Origin: Lactuca virosa
Lineage: Eukaryota; Streptophyta; Magnoliopsida; Asterales; Asteraceae
Assembly: GCA_928212115.1 (NCBI GenBank)
Contig: CAKMRJ010003334.1
Span: forward strand, 22,382,819 to 22,446,818
Length of the DNA stretch: 64,000 nucleotides
Reading direction: 5' to 3'
Made by a program: the position numbers and the translations under genes. Positions 1 through 11,357 of the stretch are shown here, piece after piece. Positions within the stretch are counted from its first letter, which is position 1, and each line of letters starts with the position of its first letter. Under the pieces are notes generated by a model that worked only from the letters and a program-made list of their open reading frames with translations, ran no database searches and had not been told where the DNA came from.

Positions 1-1097
1 GACTCAACTCGTCGAGTTACCCTTCAACTCGGCGAGTTCCCATAAATCACAGAATCGTGATACTTCGAATCAACTCGTCGAGTTTACCTTCAAATCGCCA
101 AGTTCATCCTTTCACAACGAAATCGGGAAATCTCAACCCGACTCGCCAAGTCCCCTTAGGGACTCGTCGAGTTCATCAGTCTGCCAGTCCCTCTTAATGC
201 ATTAAGTCATTATTCTTTAAACCAAGGTCCTATCTTCTGGATCTAAGTTGGTAAAACGTCTAGAAGGGTAAAGTTTCCAACTTTACCCATTAAGAACCTC
301 TCCTAAGGCTTAAAGGTCAAACCCTAATCCAGAAAGGCTACAACTTCACTCCAAAAATCCTTATATCTTCAAGAAAATGCACAAGGACATAGATCTGGAC
401 CTTAAAGGCTTAAAGGTCACGTAAAGTCTCCAACTTTATTCACATGCATGACCTTATGGAGCTTAAAAGGGTCAAAATAAGGGCTTAGGGTTTGCATGGG
501 GCTTCTAGGGCCATAAAGTTGGCACCTTTATGCCATGAGAGCCCCTCAAGACTATAGATCTGAAATGTTTAGCCTCAAAGGATATCCAACTTCCATTACC
601 CACTCCAACATGACCAAAACAAGCAAAATAACCCTAAATAGGAGATCTAAGCATAAACTAAACAAAGTTGAAGCTTTATACATCAAGTGAATCAGAAATG
701 CACCCCAACTTCTGTATCTACAATCCTTATATACGTCCTTGCTCCTTCTTCAATTTCCTTCTTATTAAAAATCACCAAGAATGCACAAAAATTGGCTCAA
801 AACTCTCAAAAGTGCATTAGGGTTTCGAGGCTAGGGTTTGGGACAATGGAGGCTGGAAATGAGGCCAGCTTATGGGGGTTAAGATGTTTAAATAGGGTGC
901 AAAACACCAAAATTAGGGTTTCATTTCACCCAGCCAACTCGTCGAGTTGAGGCCTCCCAACTCATCGATTTGGTCACTTAAAATGTGCGGTCCACAAAAT
1001 CTCTACTTAACGAGTATAGGGCCTCCAACTCATCGAGTTGCTTGATAAAAATGAATAAATTATAAGTTTAGATACATACTAGGGACCAGGCGTTACA
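1..1097 (-). repeat. Element A 3' LTR (truncated by window start)
   Basis: It matches 49651-50616 over its length and ends with gttaca against the PPT. In element direction the LTR begins at 1097. Palindromes of the ACTCGNCGAGT type cluster at 940-1040 and again at 5-170. A TATTTAAA-like box lies between them (about 885-900, minus strand). This suggests promoter-flanking arrays. No gene is present; the short open frame at 687-950 is chance. Confidence 0.9.
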
Positions 1098-1113
1098 ATT
1101 CTCCCCCACTTGT
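1098..1113 (-). other. Polypurine tract of element A
   Basis: On the minus strand this reads as a G-rich purine run (AGTGGGGGAGAAT) directly before the LTR start TGTAACG. It would prime plus-strand DNA synthesis. B and E have nearly the same tract. Confidence 0.85.
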
Positions 1114-1114
1114 C

Positions 1115-1947
1115 TCAGACTTCGCCGTCGAAGTCCGCAGTCTCAAATAATCCTGGATAATGCTCCCTCATCTCCTCCTCTGGCTCCCACGTTCACGCTG
1201 ATCCCTTGCGGTGTTGCCACGACACCTTCACCAACTCTACCCTCTTGTTCCTCGGATCCTTCGTTTTCCTGTCGAGAATGGTTACCGGTCTCTCAATGTA
1301 GTTCAGGCTGTCATCCACCTGAATATCCTCCAAAGGAACCACCGCTGTATCATTGACTATGCACTTCCGCGGCTGCGAAACATGAAAAGTGTTGTGGATT
1401 TGTCTAAGCTTTTCTGGAAGATCCAACCGATACGCCACCTTGCCCACCCGGACTATAACCCTGAAAGGTCTGATATACCTGGGGCCCAGCTTGCCCCATT
1501 TTCTAAAGCGGATGACACCTTTCCAAGGTAACACCTTTAGAAGGACCACATCCCTGACCTGGAACTCGAAATCCGATCGGCGTCTATCGGCGTAGCTCTT
1601 CTGCCGACTCTGAGCCGTCCGGAGTCTACTCCGGACCTGCTGGATCTTCTCTGTCATCTTGAGTACCACTTCGGTACTCCCCATGACCCTCTGACCAACC
1701 TCAGCCCAGCATATTGGGGTCCTGCACTTCCTCCCGTGAAGCATCTCGAAGGGAGGCCGGTCGATACTGGCGTGGTAGCTATTATTATAGGAAAACTCTG
1801 CAAAGGGAAGGTAGGTATCCCCTCTACCACCGAAGTCTAGAATGCACGCACACTCTGACCATCCGTCTGCAGGTGGAAAGTCATGCTGAAGTGCAGACGA
1901 GTACCCAACTCGTCATAAATTTCTTCTAGAATCTGGAAGTGAACCAC
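1115..1947 (-). pseudogene. Element A integrase C-terminus and chromodomain-like tail (broken)
   Basis: This minus-strand frame carries the end of integrase. A 183-residue open part (1744 to 1193) has the motifs KSYADRRR, LLKVLPWKGVIRF, GPRYIRPF and IHNTFHVS, typical of the GPF/GPY and C-terminal region of gypsy integrases. It then has an ILDRK...WQHRKG segment that matches the chromodomain-like tail of plant chromoviruses. A TGA at 1193-1195 interrupts it, and the same frame continues (TWEPE, YPGLF) to the natural stop at 1115-1117. Upstream (1745-1947) the core catalytic region is recognisable (FTSRF, DGQS, EFSY-like) but has a stop, a deletion of about 13 codons after DGQS and frameshifts. 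The solo LTR at 1953-2724 separates it from the rest of integrase. Confidence 0.85.
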
Positions 1948-1952
1948 ACATC

Positions 1953-2724
1953 TGTTGGGTTTTAGTATACTACAACATCCTATGGTGCACATACAACCCT
2001 AAATACCTTGGATCTATGTTTTCTCTATTATACATGCAAATGGTTTCCAAGGCATTAAACCTATAACTAGCATGCATTTGACATAAACCATATAATATAC
2101 TAGTTAGGGAAACATACCTTTTATGTGGCTTGAAGTCTTGATGTATTTGGCCTTAAGAGCTTAGCACCAATAGTATGAAATGCCTCAAATGGAATCACAA
2201 CACACCTAGGACAAAGGTGGCTCTTGAGAGAGAATTCCATGCACCAAAACACCTCCATATTTCTCTAAGAAAATAAGTGGTGATTTTGGCTATGGAGTAA
2301 CCTATTTATATGTAGGATTCCAAGGGTCATGGGTATAACCCATAATCCATACCCATGGGTTTTATGATCCATGGTTCATGTGGCCCAACTCTTTATGTAT
2401 CCATACATAAACTTGGTCCAACATGGGTCATAAGCCCAACACATATAAATATAACTAATTATCATAATTAGTCCCCATAGATTTAATTAGTCTCTTTTGA
2501 TCACTAAATTAATTCCAAATTAATTCTTGATCGATACTAATTAAAACATATGATTTCATATTAATATATTATAACTTATAATATATTAATAAACCATAAA
2601 TAACCTTCTCTCAAAAGTCCATCGTAACAAATTGTCCTGATGATATGCAACCCAAATGGACCATGCTACTCTCGGGTCAAGTACATACCAATAATAGTTA
2701 TGGGCTTAGACATCTAATCCAACA
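1953..2724 (-). mobile_element. Solo copia-type LTR inside A integrase
   Basis: A 772-bp sequence starts TGTTGG and ends CCAACA, flanked by the exact 5-bp duplication acatc (1948-1952 and 2725-2729). Read on the minus strand it resembles the LTRs of D and F (same length class, GTACTTGACCCG and CCATTTGGGTTGCAT motifs). Integrase reads through on both sides, so this is a solo LTR left by LTR-LTR recombination. A TATAAATA box lies at 2303-2310 (minus strand). The U3/R region carries the cccatgg-rich stretch also seen in D and F. Confidence 0.92.
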
Positions 2725-3488
2725 ACATCACTGTCAGAAATCACAAAAACTGGCACCCCGTGTCGAGCTACTACCTCTCTGATGTATATGTCTGTCAACT
2801 TCTCAGCCGAAATGCTCTCCAGAATCGGTATGAAATGGGCGCTCTTGGTCAATCGATCCACGATGACCCATATCGCGTCAACTCTGTGCGCCGTCCGAGG
2901 TAACTTCGTAATGAAGCCCATGGTAATATCCTCCCATTTCCACACAGGGATATCTAACGGTTGCGTCTTCTCATGAGGTCTCTGGTGTTCGGCCTTGACC
3001 TTCCTGCAATTCAAGCACCTCTCGACGTACCAGACTACATCCCTCTTCATGTAGGGCCACCAGTAATCAGGACATGGATCTCTATACATCTTCGTTGCCC
3101 CGGGATGGATAGAAAATCTGGATTTGTGCGCCTCCTCTATCAGGATTTGACGCACATCGCCCGCGTATGGAACCCACATTGTACGATGGAGTGTCAATAG
3201 CCCGAGGCTATCATAGTCGAAGGAGGAAATCTGACCCACGATACGCTCACTATTCTGATGTTCCTCCTTCATAGCCTCCTGCTGAGCCTCCCGAATCCGC
3301 TCCAAAAGTGGAGTTGCTACTGTCATCCTTAGGCAGATGTCTCTGATCGGGGCCACGAATTCCTTGCGGCTAAGTGCATCGGCCACAACATTGGCCTTCC
3401 CAGGGTGGTAGAGGATCCCGCAATCGTAATCCTTCACCACGTTCAACCACTGTCGTTGTCTCATGTTCAGATTTGGCTGGTCCATCAA
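2725..3488 (-). pseudogene. Element A RNase H end and integrase N-terminus/core
   Basis: The frame opens with the end of RNase H (LNMRQRQWLNVVKDYD, YHPGKANVVADALSR). The integrase zinc-binding region follows, with EAH, FSIHPG and CLNC giving the HHCC pattern. Next comes the start of the DDE core (WKWEDITMGFITKLP, IWVIVDRLTKSAHF, HGVPVFVISDSD). The usual MDFITK aspartate is replaced by G (MGFITK), which would remove a catalytic Asp. The solo LTR truncates the frame at 2724, and the core resumes at 1947 and below. An in-frame TAG at 3489-3491 cuts it off from the RT/RNase H part upstream. Confidence 0.88.
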
Positions 3489-5187
3489 CTACCTCAAACT
3501 CTTGTGATCCGTGTAAATGGTACAACGGACCCCATAGAGGTAGTGTCGCCAAATCTTGAGGGCAAAAACAACCGCCCCCAAATCCAGGTCGTGCGTCGGG
3601 TAATTTGCCTCGTGAGGCTTCAACTGCCTCGAGGCGTAAGCGATGACGTTCCCTCTCTGCATCGACACTGCGCCCAAACCTGAGATAGACGCGTCACGGT
3701 ATACTATGAAATCCTCAACGTCCTCTGGCAGGGTCAAAATCGATTCCTCGCACAACTTCTGCCTCAAGGTCTCGAAAGTTGCCTGCTGCTCAGGCCCCCA
3801 GCGGAATGTCTCTGACTTCTTGGTCAGTCGGGTCAGTGGAACAACAATCTTGGAGAAATCCTGGATGAATCTCTGATAGTAACCGCCAGACCAAGAAAAC
3901 TCCGAATCTCGGATGGAGACCACGGAACCTCCCATCTCATCACGACCTCTACCTTGGTCGGATCGACCAGTATATCGTTCTGGTTGACAAAGTGCCCCAG
4001 AAACTGCACCTCGCGCAACCGAAACTCACACGTGGAGAACTTTGCGAAAAGTCTCTCCCTCCTTAACGTCTCCAACACCTCCCTCAGGTGCTCCTCGTGC
4101 TGCTCCTGCGTCTTGGAGTAAACCAAGATGTCATCAATAAAGACTATCACAGACCGATCCAAAATCGGTTTGCATACGTGGTTCATGAGATCCATGAACA
4201 TGGAAGGAGCATTGGTGATCCCAAATGACATCACCGCAAACTCGTAATGACCATATCGAGTCCGAAAGGCTGTCTTTTGTACATCCTCGTCTCTGACTCT
4301 CATCTGATGGTAGCCTGATCGCAGATCAATCTTGGAAAACCAAGATGCTCCCTGAAGCTGGTCAAATAGGTCATCAATCCTCAGGAGGGGATAACGGTTC
4401 TTCATCGTTACCTTATTCAACTCCTGGTAATCTATACATATCCGATGTGACCCGTCCTTCTTCTTCACAAACATGATCGAGGCTCCCCATGGCGAATTGC
4501 TCGGCCTGATAAATCCCTTGTCTAACAGCTCCTGCAGCTGTGTAGACAACTCCTGCATCTTGGGAGGAGCCAACCGATACGGCGCCTTGGCTATCGGAGC
4601 CACACCCGGAACTAGGCCAATCCTGAACTCCACCTGTCTCTCCGGAGGTATCCCATGTAAATCCTCCGGGAACACATCCGGATACTCCCGCACAACTGGC
4701 ACATCGCTCACGGTCGCCTTACCCTCCTTCCGGGTATCCATAACGTAGGCGACAAAACCTGTACATCCCTGATGAAGGTAGCGTCTGGATCTCGTTGCTG
4801 AACAGATGATCGGTCCACGCTGCAGTCTCTCACCCTGAATCACCAGCTCTCCCCCACTTGGGGTCCTAACTCGAACCAACTTCTGCTCACAGTCGATCAC
4901 TGCTCCATTGGGGCTCAACCAATCCATACCTATGATGACCTTGTTCCCACACAAAGGAATGGGAACCAAATCCACGAGATAACGCTCGCCATACATCCTC
5001 GGAACACAATCTCTATAAACCTCTGAAACTCGTACGGATCGATCATATGCAATCTCGACCTCTAAAGGACAATCCAACATGCTCGTAGAGTCAGCAAACC
5101 TCCTGCTGAGTGCAAGAGAAACGAAAGATCAGGTAGCTCCCGAGTCAAATAACACCAACACTGGGATATTGTTCACATGGAACGATC
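3489..5187 (-). pseudogene. Element A protease, reverse transcriptase and RNase H
   Basis: From 5187 downward the frame carries the aspartic protease motif FDSGAT, then a TGA (from CGA by context) at about 5130. It continues as a 415-residue open stretch (5080-3833): protease end with IIGMDWLSPNGAVIDC, linker EYPDVFPEDLHGIPPERQVEF, and RT with CIDYQELNKVT, FSKIDLRSGYHQ and the FIDDILVYS active site. A 1-nt deletion near 3881-3886 (FLGLA followed by a lost frame) shifts RT into the frame of 3935-3489. That part holds RNase H motifs (YRDASISGLGAV, VIAYASRQLK, YTDHKSL). The RNase H Asp motif CDAS appears as RDAS. The frame ends with a TAG at 3489. Confidence 0.9.
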
Positions 5188-5257
5188 CTAAAACAGAATA
5201 CATGGAACATAAATATCAAAACTAACATATAATAAAAGATAGGGAGAAGAAACATAC
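5188..5257 (-). other. Candidate spliceosomal intron in element A, gag-protease junction
   Basis: On the minus strand, 70 bases run from GTATGTTTC to a T-rich GTTTTAG. Left in, they shift the frame and end translation soon after. Taken out, the gag-side frame runs directly into the FDSGA protease frame. B has a candidate intron at the same codon and phase (11358-11420). C and G have none: their GMFLL/GTFLF codons run straight into the protease. Splicing is an inference from sequence and comparison; no transcript evidence is available. Confidence 0.65.
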
Positions 5258-6455
5258 CCTTCACCATATCTGGTGCGACACGTGCCTCATCGGCGGTCAG
5301 CTGGAAGGCTCGACTCCTCACCATAGGAGCATCTAACTTGCCCTGACGTCCATCTGTGATCCGCAGGGTTTTTGGAGTTGGCGCCGCCACTGGTGCTCCA
5401 GATACCAATCTCGGGCAGTTCGCCTTTTTATGGCCCCTCTTATTGCAATGGAAGCAAATCAGGTCTCATGTCTGAATGGTGGGGGTAGGGGCAGTGCAAT
5501 CCTTGCTAAAGTTCCCAGTCTTGCGGCACTTGTAGCATCCTAATCCCCCAGCTCTGCACACTCCCTCGTGTGGCCTGTTGCATTTACCACAACGGCTCCG
5601 GCCCTGCTGGCCCTTCAACCTTGGGTTGAATCGCTTGGGTTTCTTCACCGAAACCTCAGTCGTTTGCCCAGCCTCTACCTTCCTCTTCCTAACTAGCTCT
5701 ATGTCAATCTCCCTCTCTCGTGCCCTAGCTATCATGTCATCCAAAGTCAGGCACGCCGAATAACTGACATATTTTCGTATGTCAGCTCTCAGCATATCAT
5801 GGTACCGGGTTTTCTTCATCTCCTCATCACCCGCGTACTGAGGCACCAACAAGTCCCTTTCCCTGAACTTGGCGGTAATCTCCGCCACTGTCTCCGTATT
5901 CTTTCTCATATCCAAGAACTCCTTGGCTAGCTGCTGAACCTCCACAGTTGGCGTAAACTCCGCTCGGAATCTGGTCACGAAATCTGACCAGGTCATAGCC
6001 TCAGTATTAGGAGCTCCCAAGGTATCACCGACTGCCTCCCACCAGTCTCTAGCTCGCTCCCTCAAACAACCAGCAGCAAACCTAACCTTCGACCCCTTAG
6101 GGCAGAATCTCATCAACTGTGCAGACTCGATGTCTGCAATCCATCTCCTAGCCACAATGGGGTCATTCACCCCGTAGAAGTCTGGTGCTTCACATCCCCT
6201 AAAGTCCTTGAAGGAGAGTGTGCGAGTCCCAGACTGGCCAGGCGCCATGTCGCTCATAAACGCCCTAAGGCGATCTTCCATCAACTCAATTATACCCTCC
6301 TTGATCGACCCGAAAATCACTGGGGTCGCCTCAAGGATGCCTCTCATAATCTCGGATGCAATGAACTCGCGCATTCCATCATCAACTGGTTCGGAACCTA
6401 TACCAGAACCTGACCCAGACCCTGAGCCCCCTGCTCCATAATGCGTCACCGCCAT
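5258..6455 (-). pseudogene. gag: Element A gag with three zinc knuckles (stop-interrupted)
   Basis: This is the capsid/nucleocapsid polyprotein. I take the ATG at 6455 (MAVTHYGAGG) as the start, because a splice-acceptor-like TTTGTTTCAG abuts it; a longer frame opens at 6473. A Gly/Ser-rich N-terminus is followed by the retrotransposon gag domain (FRGCEAPDFYG, RWIADIE, RDWWEAVGD, FTPTVEVQQLAKEFL). Basic residues and zinc knuckles CGKCNRPHEGVC and CYKCRKTGNFSKDC follow. A TGA at 5466-5468 interrupts, and a third knuckle CFHCNKRGHKKANC follows in the same frame. The segment ends at DMVKG, where the candidate intron begins. The gag/protease frame is continuous apart from that stop. Confidence 0.88.
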
Positions 6456-7417
6456 CTGAAACAAACCACACAATCTTCAGGGTCATACATAACATCGAAA
6501 GGTCTCACACTCACTACAAGTTCCCTGGTTCTATCTCGGTCCTGCTTGAACCGAGTATGGATCCTCTGCTTTTAGTAGTACGGGCCCATACTACCTTCCA
6601 CATCTATCTATACTTTCCTCAAGGATTCCCTTGACTTCACCAATTCCCTTTCACTACTATTGCTCTCCACACTAATCTCATCCTAGGCTTGCCCTAGGGT
6701 AATCTCTGACCCACTCTCCTCCATCAGCTGCATAAGAAGTCCATGCTATCTCTCCCTAACTAGCTCGTGAATACCATTACATATTACTAAGACCATATAA
6801 TTCTTCGAATGAGAGGTCCTACCCTGCAACGATTAGACTCAAACGAGAGCTGCGAAATAAGGCTAGACCTAACCTTCTGAAATTATTTAGTCCTCGTAAT
6901 ATGTAACTTAACGTATTCGTTTACTAGTTAATTAAAGATAACTAGAACTCCTAAAAGAACAAAGCAAGCAGCATTCGAGCATTGAGTAACCAAAACCAGG
7001 CATATCCTAAACAGACAATCATATCACTGACTAATCAGTACTAGCATGCAGTTCAATAAGCACATACAGTAGGCATACAAAGCATCCTTCCTAGATCCTT
7101 AGCCCTAATCTAGCATGCAGTGCTCATACACATACAACATGCATACAAGGCATCCTTCCTAGATCCTTAGCCCTAATCTAGCATGCAGTTCTCATAATCA
7201 TATCATATCATAACATAATATATATGGGTATCTTGGGGAAAACTTACTTGAGCTCGGCCGATTGCACGCATCACACTCCTTGTTCTTTATCCAAAACCCT
7301 TATTTTAAATTTTAGAAAAATTATTTTTCTTGTAAAAATCTCTCAAACCCTCGATTTGAGTCCAGACACCCCCGAAGGTGTATCCGAATCCCTCAAACCA
7401 AGGCTCTGATACCAACT
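6456..7417 (-). other. Element A leader and primer binding site
   Basis: This is non-coding leader between LTR and gag on the minus strand. The PBS is 7402-7415 (minus strand TTGGTATCAGAGCC), complementary to the 3' end of initiator-Met tRNA. A short tandem duplication containing tccttagccctaatctagc occurs near 7095-7125 and 7155-7185. The leader aligns with those of B and E around the cccgtactact motif. At the position of B's GTAAGA donor, A has GCAGGA (6540-6545), so any leader intron (6456-6545) would use a GC or a damaged donor. Confidence 0.75.
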
Positions 7418-7815
7418 TGTAACATCCCAAAATTTAAGACCAAAAATTTTATTTTTAATTAAGTACTTAAGAAAAACAGTAGTTTGAAAACATCAATAGT
7501 GCCATCTCATGTCATATATAAATCAGATGGTGAAACATCGAATCAAGTCATAAAAGATAATATCATAGTACAACTCCCAAAGATCTAGTCATGCGGAAAA
7601 TCATTGTGTGATGCGCTGCGATCATGTCGGCTCCTTTCTTTTCGAAGAAGAAGTACCTGAAACCAAAACTGAAAACCGTAAGCACGAAGCTTAGTGAGTT
7701 CCCCCCATCATACCACATAATCACATACTGCCAGGCATATCTAGGTGCCCAGCCTACCCTGTCAAGCGTATCTGGGTGCCCGACCTACCCTGTTGAGCAT
7801 ACATGGATGCTTAAC
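7418..7815 (-). repeat. Element A 5' LTR, left part
   Basis: It begins TGTAACATCCC next to the PBS and runs to the insertion point of B (ttaac, 7811-7815). It contains copies of a roughly 30-bp unit with ggtgcccgacctaccct that resume at 49129 beyond B. Together with 49124-50616 it makes an LTR of about 1.9 kb. Confidence 0.88.
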
Positions 7816-8044
7816 TGTAACATCCCGACTCCCAGGTATTGCATTTATTTATTTATTTTTGGGTTTTAATGAGTAACTCGACGAGTTGTGTGTTCGACTC
7901 GTCGATTAGAATTGGATCAGTCACGTGGGATTAATGACCGACTCGACGAGTCAGAGAGTCAACTCACCGAGTTGGCGATGTGTGAGGAAACCCTAAATCT
8001 CCTGGTTTGGGGCCTATTTATGGAAACTTATGTCCTCATTTCCG

Positions 8045-8097
8045 CCTCACCATCCACCTTACATCCTTAAGAGAAGGATGTAAGGTGGATGGTGAGG
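8045..8097. repeat. Perfect 24-bp inverted repeat with 5-nt loop
   Basis: Arms are 8045-8068 and 8074-8097, loop aagag. The 3' LTR (about 47590-47700) has only the left arm. In place of the right arm it has roughly 100 bases of ordinary LTR. The right arm is therefore a templated inverted copy made in the 5' LTR after insertion. Confidence 0.9.
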
Positions 8098-9072
8098 AGG
8101 AGATCATCAAAGCTTGGATCAAGAGGAGGCTTTGGATCTAGAGGTTCATCAGGGTTTTGCTTCAGTTGGAGGTATAAAGTTGTTAACTTGATCATTTCCT
8201 TATGAGATCTTGGTTTACGGAGTTTACTAGGGTTTTCTCCCATCCTTTTTGTGTCATTTGAGTCCTTGAGCATGATTTGAGGTTGAAACCTCAGATCTGG
8301 ATTGTAGGAGGTCTTGTGAGTCCAAAGACCCAAACTTTATTGAGCTAGAGACAAGATCTTGTGCATCTAACCCTTGTTGGAGCTTGTATTGGCACTATGG
8401 AGAAAATATGCCATGCATGGACGTAAAGATCGAAGCTTTACGTGACATTAGAGCCATAGGAGACGAGATCTAGAGTGTGGAGTAGTGGATCTACCTTAAA
8501 ACGTCTGAATGACAATCCAAACTGAATGGATTCGCCGAGTCAATGAGCTGACTCGACGAGTCAGCTAGGGTTTTCCTGATGAATCAGGACAAGGGTAACT
8601 CGGCGAGTTGATGAGACGACTCGACGAGTTTAGTTAGGTTTTCGCGATGTTGATCTGAGGAACAATGGGGACTCGGTGAGTCACATAGATGCACTCGGTG
8701 AGTCAGGTCAACATGGACAGTTGACTCGAGTGTTGACTTCTGTTGACTTTAGGGTTTGAACAATCACGACTTATGGAGACCATGGAGGGGTAAAATGGTC
8801 TTTTTCCCAATCCAAGAGTTAGATTTAGAATTTGTGATTAAGGTGTTAATTAGAGATAATTATCATATGTGATTAGGCGGAGGCTAGATTCGGTGATTCG
8901 TATTCGAGGAGTACACATTTTCTTAGCCTACTTACGAGGTGAGTCTTCTCACTATACTTACCATGAGTGGTATCTTTGTGCGATCGGAGGGTCCTATGTG
9001 CTTACTTGAGTTATATGATATTATGCATTTTGTCTGTGTGATATATATGTTATATTTTGTGTTTACTAAGAT

Positions 9073-9225
9073 AGGACCGGAGGGTCCAAACTGAGTTGTG
9101 GGACCGGAGGGTCTTCACTGAGATACTGGACTGGAGGGTCCAACCGAACTGTGAGACCGGAGGGTCCTCACTGAGACACATGACCGGAGGGTCCACACCG
9201 AGACGCATGAGATCGGAGGGTACAT
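9073..9225 (+). repeat. GGACCGGAGGGTCC short repeat array in B 5' LTR
   Basis: Six or so imperfect units, each with GACCGGAGGGTCC or close, are spaced about 22-30 bases apart. Each unit has GGACC and GGTCC arms around GGAG, so each can fold back. The same array is in B's 3' LTR (about 48675-48830), in E's 5' LTR (20747-20960) and inverted in the LTR piece at 55408-55620. Confidence 0.85.
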
Positions 9226-9522
9226 GTTGAGTTATAGCCATGAGAGGCTTATTATTTGTGTAATCTGGTATTTTGGGGAACTCACTAAGCTTTGTGCTTA
9301 CCGTGTTATGTGTGATGTGTTTCAGGTACCTCTCAGGACCGCGGGAAGGCACCGGCATGATTGTACACACTTGTTCGAGACTATGTTGAGGATTCTGGGA
9401 TTTGACTTTATTTGAGGATTTATGTTGACATTTTGAGACACTTGTGCTTTTATGAAATACAATATATGAGTTTTATGTGCTTTTAAAAATGAAATTTTGG
9501 TTTGAAAATTTACAATGTTACA

Positions 9523-10174
9523 AGTTGGTATCAGAGCCATGGTTTGAGGGATTCGGATGCACCTTCGGGTATGTCTGGACTCAAACTGAGGATTTGAGAA
9601 AACTTTTCAAAATAAATGATTTTTCTAAAACCGAGTAAGTGTTTCTAAGAGAAAAATGAGAAGGAGCAGTGTGTACAATCAGCCAGATCCCGAATGGTGG
9701 TTTCCCAAAATAACCTTACTTGTTTACTTTATGAGATATTAGAAATGCATGCTAGAGAGTAGGCTAGGTATTTCATATTCTAGGGCTAGAGTTTCCTGAT
9801 TTGTGATGCCTTAGCCTAGGAGATGCTATTGATCGGTGTTATCTATTATTTTCCCTGAGTATGTGCTGAGTTCCGAGTCGAGGGGTAATCTAGGAGAGAT
9901 ACCTAGATGAGCGTACGATTAGCCTACTGAGAAAGTAGCCTGATCTTTGTGAGAGGTAGATTACTTGTGAATTAGAATCCTACGAGGAGGACTTAGGATG
10001 ACTACAGGTTGGTGTGGAAGGTAGTATTGGGTCCGTACTACTGAAAGCATCGGATCTGTATGCAACCCAAGTAAGAATCCTTAGGATACTAAGGAGCATG
10101 TAGGGGTGGGAATTCGAGTGTGAGTATGCTCGAATGAGTTTCTCATTATTTTTGTCTTGTGTTTCAGAGACACT
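9523..10174 (+). other. Element B PBS, leader and candidate leader intron
   Basis: PBS TTGGTATCAGAGCC lies at 9525-9538. The leader is non-coding. A candidate intron runs from GTAAGAATCC (10071) to a pyrimidine-rich TTGTGTTTCAG ending at 10167, 97 bases, closing 7 bases before the gag ATG. The aligned donor site is GCAGGA in A and GGAGAA in E. The short frame opening at 10157 would start within this intron. Confidence 0.6.
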
Positions 10175-11357
10175 ATGGTGGGTACATGCCACAACCCCGA
10201 GGGCACCAGTGGTACCAGTGACGAGGAAATCCGCAGGATCATCGATGCTGAGGTGGGCGCAGCTATCCGAGAGGTGACATCGGAGATGTTTGGGTCTATT
10301 AAGACCACGTTGATTGAGACTTTCGATGAGCGCTATGCGGTTGTTACTGAGGCTGTTGTTGCCGCAGCCACCGCAACCCTAGCTACTTCGAGACCACAGG
10401 GAGGTGACTCGTTGTTGTTCCGGGAGTTCAGCAACACAAAGCCACCAGATTTTGATGGGACATAGGATCTGATTGATGCCATGAGATGGATCACTGACAT
10501 TGAGGGATGCTTTTATACGTGTTCATGTCCAGAGCATCTGAGAGTCCGGTTCGTGCTGAACCAGCTTCGCTTGGGAGCGAAGGACTGGTGGAAGTTTGTG
10601 ACAACTGATTTTACCCCTGGATATCATGATGCGGTGACTTGGGAGAGGTTCACCAAGTTGTTTCGAGATGAGTATGTTCCCCAGGTGGAGAGGGAATGTT
10701 TGGCACAGGAGTTTCTGTCTCTCAAGCAGAAGACAGAGTCGGTGACTGAGATTACTAGGATGTTTCATGAGAGGGCGATGTTCTGCCCTGAGCACGTGTC
10801 CACTGAGCAGGAACGTGTGAGTCGGTATTTGAGCATCTTGAGGAGGGATATTCGGGAGTTCGTGGCGAACTCGTCGTATCGGACATTGGCTGAGTTTCAG
10901 ACCAATGCCAGGAGAAGGGAGATTGAGTTGGAGATTCAGACCAGATAGGAGGGAGAGCAGCAGGGCAGAGATAGGAGACTGACACAGTCGTAGCCGGCGG
11001 CTAAGAGGGCTAAGCCCGCTGATTCGAGAGCTGTAGGCCAGAAGGGCCGCACTTGTAGCAAGTGCGTCAAGACCCACGAGGGATCTTGTCGGGCAGGGAT
11101 TTGCTACAAATGCGGCAAGGAGGGGAATATGGGGATGGACTGTCCCAAGGGATTTTCTGTTTGCTTTCACTGCAATCAGACAGACCATCAGAAGGCCGAG
11201 TGTCCTCAGCTTACCCAGGGATCCGCCCAGACTACCACTCCTGCTGCTTTGCGTATTATTGATGGTCGGCCAAGGAAGGCCGAGCCTCCGAAGGCTCGTG
11301 GGATAGCATTTCAGCTGACAGCGGAGGAGGTCTGCGTCGCGCCTGATGTTGTTGCTG
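10175..11357 (+). pseudogene. gag: Element B gag with three zinc knuckles (stop-interrupted)
   Basis: The start chosen is the ATG at 10175 (MVGTCHNPEG), just after the acceptor-like TTTCAG. One frame runs through with stops at 10463-10465 (TAG), 10946-10948 (TAG) and about 10991 (TAG). Gag domain motifs: FREFSNTKPPDFDG, RWITDIEGCF, AKDWWKF, YVPQVERECLAQEFLSL. Knuckles: CSKCVKTHEGSC, CYKCGKEGNMGMDC (His replaced by Met) and CFHCNQTDHQKAEC. The segment ends at APDVVAG, where a candidate intron begins. The TAG codons fit CAG-to-TAG transitions. Confidence 0.88.

Larger units (their letters stand above)
7816..9522 (+). repeat. Element B 5' LTR
   Basis: The LTR starts TGTAACATCCC and ends GTTACA, then the PBS. 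Palindromes of the ACTCGNCGAGT class lie at about 7875-7975 and 8530-8705, on either side of a weak TATA-like tatttatgg (about 8015; tatttaagg in the 3' LTR). A GGACCGGAGGGTCC repeat array occupies 9073-9225. Against the 3' LTR, a segment near 8069-8100 has been replaced by an inverted copy of the preceding 24 bases. Confidence 0.92.

Noticed and set aside
5145..5408. A hydrophobic segment after gag in A as a membrane or env-like protein
   Set aside because: The hydrophobic run is the translated 70-base candidate intron, out of frame with what follows.
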